Assembly: GCA_035640475.1 (NCBI GenBank)
Contig: DASQWC010000146.1
Location: forward strand, 1-26,701
From: DASQWC01 sp035640475
GTDB lineage: Bacteria > Actinomycetota > JAICYB01
Direction: 5' to 3'
DNA: 26,701 bases
Positions 23,023 to 26,701 of this stretch are shown here, piece by piece (position 1 is the stretch's first letter; the number at the start of each line of letters is the position of its first letter). Under the pieces are notes generated by a model, which saw only the letters and a list, made by a program, of their open reading frames with translations, was not told where the DNA came from and did not search any database. The translations under genes and the position numbers were made by a program.

Positions 23023-24492
23023 TTAGACAACCGAGACATCGACCGGGGGGCGCATCTTTCCGACGGCCTTCAGCACGTCGTGAATCGGATGTGACTCGAA
23101 CTCGGCGAAGCGCTGTCCGGACGTGCCTCCGTCGTCGTCCGAGTCGATCGCCGTGAACGCCTGCTGCTCGAGCGCGTAGTCGAAGCGCGGCGCCCATTTC
23201 CGGGTGCCGAGCCGGGCCGTGGTCGAGCAGTTGTCGACCATGTAGGCCACGCCCCTTGCATGCATGTACGGAAGCAATGAGTCGACGGCTTCGATAACCG
23301 ATTCGTTCGCGATCTCGGACCATGGGTGGCCCTTGGCGGCCAAGAGGTCGATCTGCGCCATCGCGACGCCGCAGAACACGCCGGCGGTGAACGGATCGAG
23401 CGGCGTTTCGCGCCGATCGCGCGTCGCTCGGACGTCGGCTCCGACCTTCCACATCCGCGTACCTTCGATCGGAGGCATCGGTTGCGCCTGAAGTCGCTTG
23501 CCGGCATCGACGACAGATTGCAGCTCGGCTCCGGATGCGACATCGTCGTAGATCTCCGCGAGCACAGGCGCAGCCGCCTCGTAGGCCGCGACGTACGCCT
23601 TTTGAAATTCGATCCGGCCGGAGTCGTCGAGCCGATCGTAGACACCGATGATCCCGTCATGCGATATCGCGCGCGAGATCGGGCCGGTGATCGACTCGCA
23701 AGCACGGACGAAGGCGTCCTCGGGTGACGCACCCTGCGACGTGTACCGGCGGTAGAGCGACTCGACGATCCCCCACACCGCGCCGAGAAGGATTCCGCGC
23801 TCGCCGTAGATGTCCGACATGTACTCCGACCTCAGCGTTGTCTGAAACGTGTACGGAGAGCCGAGTCCGATGGCCCATGCGAGCGCGATATCCGTCGCCC
23901 GTCCGTCGACGTCCTGTTCCACGGCGAAGCTGCAATTGATGCCGGCGCCGTTGATCTCACGTCCCTGTTCGTAGAGCCGGCGCACCGAAGGACCCATCCC
24001 CTTCGGGCACACGCCGACGACGTTGATGTGGCCGGGGAAGGTCGCGCCGTCGTTCTCCATTACTCCAAGGAGGAACCCGTGAGAAAGGCCGAGCGTCGCG
24101 CCGGGCTTCAATGCCTTGAAGACTTCCGGGTAGAGCTCCGCTTGGGCGGCGTCGGCGATCAACAGCAAGACGAGGTCCGAAGTTCCGATGACGTCGAAGA
24201 CCTCGCCGAGCGTGCCGCCGGACTCCGAGAACCCCACCGCTTCGGCCTCCTGCGCCGAGGAGGAGCCCGGCCGGAGTCCGACCTTGACCGTGATGCCGGA
24301 CCCTTCGAGGGAGTCGCGGAGGTTCTGTGCCTGCGCCGGGCCTTGCGACCCCCACCCGATCACACCGATCTGCGTGATCCCTTCGAAGGCCTCAGGGAGT
24401 TTGCTGAAGAGGTGCCGTCCGCCCCGGACGTATCCCTCCTCCTTGCCCGCGAGCTCAAATGTCTCGACATCGAAGTGCTTGGACGTGAACAT
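23023..24492 (-). CDS. ilvC: Ketol-acid reductoisomerase, long plant-like class II
   Basis: The 489-residue enzyme converts acetolactate or acetohydroxybutyrate to the dihydroxy acids for valine and isoleucine, using NADPH and Mg2+. The cofactor motif is VIGWGSQGPAQAQN (44-57), and the phosphate-binding loop is GLRPGSSSAQEA (72-83). Further motifs are LSHGF (136-140), CPKGMGPSVRRLY (162-174), SDIYGERGILLGAV (226-239, metal ligands Asp227 and Glu231) and, near the C-terminus, ESVIEAVDSLLPYMHARG and DNCSTTARLGTRKWAPRFDY. From memory these segments are closer to chloroplast enzymes than to the 330-340-residue class I form usual in actinobacteria. The start ATG at 24492 is 6 nt after ilvN. The nearest GAGGAGG is 14 nt upstream. 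Confidence 0.93.
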   Translation of the reverse strand: MFTSKHFDVETFELAGKEEGYVRGGRHLFSKLPEAFEGITQIGVIGWGSQGPAQAQNLRDSLEGSGITVKVGLRPGSSSAQEAEAVGFSESGGTLGEVFDVIGTSDLVLLLIADAAQAELYPEVFKALKPGATLGLSHGFLLGVMENDGATFPGHINVVGVCPKGMGPSVRRLYEQGREINGAGINCSFAVEQDVDGRATDIALAWAIGLGSPYTFQTTLRSEYMSDIYGERGILLGAVWGIVESLYRRYTSQGASPEDAFVRACESITGPISRAISHDGIIGVYDRLDDSGRIEFQKAYVAAYEAAAPVLAEIYDDVASGAELQSVVDAGKRLQAQPMPPIEGTRMWKVGADVRATRDRRETPLDPFTAGVFCGVAMAQIDLLAAKGHPWSEIANESVIEAVDSLLPYMHARGVAYMVDNCSTTARLGTRKWAPRFDYALEQQAFTAIDSDDDGGTSGQRFAEFESHPIHDVLKAVGKMRPPVDVSVV

Positions 24493-24498
24493 CGCGTG

Positions 24499-25089
24499 CT
24501 ATCCGGCCTCCTCGATCTCGGCTTCCTCCCGGACCACCGAAAGATACGCGTCCTCGATCGTGTGCTTCCCGCGCGAAAGGCCGACCATCCCGGTCTGCGC
24601 GAGCTCCCTGATCCCGTAGGGACGCAAGATGTCCACGAGGGCCTCGAGCTTGTCCGGCGTCCCCGTTGCCTCGAGCGTGAGGGCCTCCGGATGCACGTCG
24701 ACGATCTTCGAACGGAAGATGTCGGCGATCTCGAGAATCTGCGAGCGGACACCGGCATCCGCCGTGACCTTCACGAGCATGAGCTCGCGCTCGACGGCCG
24801 AGTGGTCGAGCTCCTCGACATGGATCACGTTGATGAGCTTGTCGAGCTGCCGCGTCACCTGCGACAGCGGCTTGGCCTCGACCTTCACCACGATCGTCAT
24901 GCGCGAGACCTTTGGATCCTCCGTCGGCCCCACCGCGAGCGACTCGATGTTGAACCCGCGGCGCGCGAACATGCCCGCGATGCGCGCCAGGACACCGGGC
25001 TTGTTCTGCACGAGCACCGACAAGGTGTGCGTGCCCTTGCGGCCGCGCGGAGCGGGCGCGTCGTAGAGCGCGTCTCTCGGCGTGCTCAT
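24499..25089 (-). CDS. ilvN: Acetolactate synthase small (regulatory) subunit
   Basis: The 196-residue regulatory subunit of acetohydroxyacid synthase gives valine feedback control and raises activity of IlvB. It has an N-terminal ACT domain with THTLSVLVQNKPGVLARIAGMF and RRGFNIESLAVGPTED, then a second ACT-like domain (about 100-180) with ELMLVKVTAD and IVDVHPEALTLEATG. It is longer than the 160-175 typical of bacterial IlvN/IlvH because of a 17-residue N-terminal extension and an acidic tail. The ATG at 25089 overlaps the ilvB TGA (ATGA), with GGGGTGA as SD. Order ilvB-ilvN-ilvC is classic. Confidence 0.93.
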   Translation of the reverse strand: MSTPRDALYDAPAPRGRKGTHTLSVLVQNKPGVLARIAGMFARRGFNIESLAVGPTEDPKVSRMTIVVKVEAKPLSQVTRQLDKLINVIHVEELDHSAVERELMLVKVTADAGVRSQILEIADIFRSKIVDVHPEALTLEATGTPDKLEALVDILRPYGIRELAQTGMVGLSRGKHTIEDAYLSVVREEAEIEEAG

Positions 25090-26701
25090 GACTCGTCACC
25101 CCAGAACCGCGGATCCATGATGATGTCGTCGTTGGATGCCGCCGCCGGCACCATCGGGTAGCACTTCTCCGACGGGTCGCAGCGGAAGTCGATCACGACC
25201 GTGCGGTCCTTGATCGACTGGGCTTTCTCGACGACCGGCTCGACCTCCTCCGGGTGCTCGACACGGAAGCCGATCGCACCGTAGGCCTCGGCCAGCTTCA
25301 CGTAGTCGGGACACTCCTGCGACAGGTAGATGCCGCTGAAGCGTCCGTCGTAGAAGAGCTCCTGCCACTGGCGGACCATGCCGAGATAGGCGTTGTTGAG
25401 GATCCCGATCTTGATCGGGATGTTCTCGGTTGTCATCGTCGCCAGCTCCTGGCACGTCATCTGGAAGCAGCCGTCGCCGTCCACGACCCACACGTCCTCG
25501 TCGGGACGAGCGACCTTGGCTCCCATGCCGGCCGGTGTGCCGTAGCCCATCGCGCCGACGCCGCCGGAGTTGATCCAGGTATTCGGGCGCTTGAAGTTGA
25601 TGTATTGCGACGCCCACATCTGGTGCTGACCGACGCCGGCGACGTACACGGCGTCGCCCTGCGTCACACGGCCGATCGTGTCGACGACGTGCTGCGGGAC
25701 GAGCTGCCCGTTGGACGACTCATCCGGATAGCGCAGCGGATAGCGCTCCTGCCAGTCGCGCAACTGCGCCATCCACTGCGAGATGTCCTGCTTGCCGCCG
25801 CGCTCGGCGTGCACCTGCTTCGTGGCGTCGATGAGCTGGCGGATGACGTGCTTTGCGTTGCCGACGATGCCGACATCCACAGCTCGGTTCTTGCCGATCT
25901 CCGACGCATCGATGTCGACGTGGACGATCTTGGCGTGCGGCGCGAAGGTCGCGAGCTTGCCGGTGACCCGGTCGTCGAAGCGTGTGCCGAGCGCGATGAG
26001 CAGGTCGGCGTGCTGCATCGACGTGACGGCCGTGTAGTTGCCGTGCATGCCGGGCATGCGCAGGCACAGCTCATGGTCGTCGGGAAGCGAACCGCGCGCC
26101 ATCAGCGTCGTCACGGCCGGGATCCCGGTCAGCTCGCAGAACTCACGCAGCTCGCCTGAGGCGAACGACTTGATGATGCCGCCGCCCGCGTAGACCACGG
26201 GCTTGCGGGCCTCGTAGATGAGCTCGGCCGCGCGCTTTACCTCGCGCGTATCGCCGAACGTGCGCGGGCGGTAGCCCGGCAGATCGACATGATCCGGATA
26301 CCACCACTCCGTCTGCGCCTGCAGGACGTCCTTGGGGATGTCGACGACCACCGGGCCCGGACGCCCCGTCGTGGCGATGTAGAAGGCCTCGTTGATGACC
26401 TGCGGGATGTCGTGCGGGTCCATCACGAGCCAGTTGTGCTTGGTCACGGGGATCGTGATGCCGGTGACGTCGGCCTCCTGGAACGCGTCGCCGCCGATGG
26501 CGAACGTATTCACCTGGCCGGTGATGGCGACCATGGGAACCGAATCCATCCAGGCGCTAGCCAGCCCCGTCACGAGGTTGGTCGCGCCCGGCCCGGACGT
26601 GGCGAAGCAGACCCCGGGGATTCCGGTGGCCTGCGCGTAGCCGTCCGCGGCGTGGGCGGCTCCCTGCTCGTGCAGGCACAGGATGTGGCGGATCTGCTGG
26701 G
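25086..26701 (-). CDS. ilvB: Acetolactate synthase large (catalytic) subunit, 5' end missing
   Basis: The frame is open to the window edge (537 residues visible); the N-terminus and start lie outside. The visible part begins QQIRHILCLHEQGAAHAADG, including the catalytic Glu of the HEQGAAHAADGYA motif, then TSGPGATNLVTG. The central FAD-binding domain follows, and the C-terminal ThDP/Mg motif is VVDGDGCFQMTCQELATMTT. The enzyme condenses two pyruvates, or pyruvate plus 2-ketobutyrate, for Val/Leu or Ile. About 35-60 residues are probably missing. A GTG at 26573 inside the frame is not the true start because conserved catalytic residues precede it. Any upstream leader would be beyond the window. 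Confidence 0.93.
   Translation of the reverse strand, partial: QQIRHILCLHEQGAAHAADGYAQATGIPGVCFATSGPGATNLVTGLASAWMDSVPMVAITGQVNTFAIGGDAFQEADVTGITIPVTKHNWLVMDPHDIPQVINEAFYIATTGRPGPVVVDIPKDVLQAQTEWWYPDHVDLPGYRPRTFGDTREVKRAAELIYEARKPVVYAGGGIIKSFASGELREFCELTGIPAVTTLMARGSLPDDHELCLRMPGMHGNYTAVTSMQHADLLIALGTRFDDRVTGKLATFAPHAKIVHVDIDASEIGKNRAVDVGIVGNAKHVIRQLIDATKQVHAERGGKQDISQWMAQLRDWQERYPLRYPDESSNGQLVPQHVVDTIGRVTQGDAVYVAGVGQHQMWASQYINFKRPNTWINSGGVGAMGYGTPAGMGAKVARPDEDVWVVDGDGCFQMTCQELATMTTENIPIKIGILNNAYLGMVRQWQELFYDGRFSGIYLSQECPDYVKLAEAYGAIGFRVEHPEEVEPVVEKAQSIKDRTVVIDFRCDPSEKCYPMVPAAASNDDIIMDPRFWGDES

Noticed and set aside
24028..25161. 377-codon plus-strand frame opposite ilvC and ilvN
   Set aside because: It is antisense to two conserved genes and spans their junction, so it is a codon-bias artefact.
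25402..25421. 9-bp inverted repeat ATCCCGATC-TT-GATCGGGAT in ilvB
   Set aside because: Arms of 9 bp are expected about once or more in a window of this size, and it stands alone, unlike the array at 21954-22068.

Overview
The window is GC-rich, densely packed DNA that looks like a chromosomal fragment from an uncultured actinomycete-type bacterium (Actinomycetota). Support for this: a mycothiol-type maleylpyruvate isomerase-fold protein, a DUF2330 protein, a long ACT-domain SerA, the order leuB-ilvE-cimA-FAH-gltX, many GTG/TTG starts, 4-nt gene overlaps, and -10 boxes placed so that mRNAs would begin at the start codon (leaderless). No tRNA, rRNA, CRISPR array, phage gene or transposase was seen. 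The lineage is inferred from gene content only.

Layout. 1-3581: a divergent ArsR regulator (cut by the window edge) and AHSA1/SRPBCC gene with a palindromic operator, then a GNAT acetyltransferase, a TreT-like trehalose synthase and a short-chain dehydrogenase, all rightward. 3568-9375: a leftward operon with leader peptide, attenuator, leuB, ilvE, cimA, a FAH-family gene and gltX. 9387-11756: leftward cupredoxin, DUF2330 and DinB/MDMPI-fold genes. 11757-12070: a gene-poor stretch holding a tiny 13-codon ORF with an exceptionally long Shine-Dalgarno sequence that can be sequestered by an anti-SD mimic. 12071-13531: a GT-C membrane glycosyltransferase. 13528-18402: a leftward operon with leader peptide, leuA, cupin, Mpo1-like, VC0807-like membrane protein, patatin and acyltransferase. 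18468-20060: a rightward Baeyer-Villiger-type monooxygenase. 20057-22958: leader peptide, attenuator, class V aminotransferase and serA. 23023-26701: ilvC, ilvN and a 5'-truncated ilvB.

Metabolic logic. The three leftward biosynthetic blocks cover most of branched-chain amino acid synthesis: IlvBN (acetohydroxyacid synthase), IlvC, IlvE, LeuA, LeuB and CimA, which makes isoleucine from pyruvate. They also hold the serine branch (SerA plus an aminotransferase that probably replaces SerC). IlvD and LeuCD are not in the window.

The most interesting content is regulatory. Three separate leader ORFs precede leuB, leuA and the serine genes. The leuB leader ends in Leu-Val-Ala-Ile-Ile-Arg before a textbook attenuator. 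In the leuA leader the Leu-Leu-Val-Leu-Thr codons are complementary to the leuA ribosome-binding region, which suggests translational attenuation. All three leaders lie 8-9 nt from a -10-like box. Two other unexplained structures stand out: three consecutive perfect 12-15 bp hairpins inside the aminotransferase coding sequence, and the super-SD micro-ORF at 11808-11906. IlvC is of the long, strikingly plant-like class.
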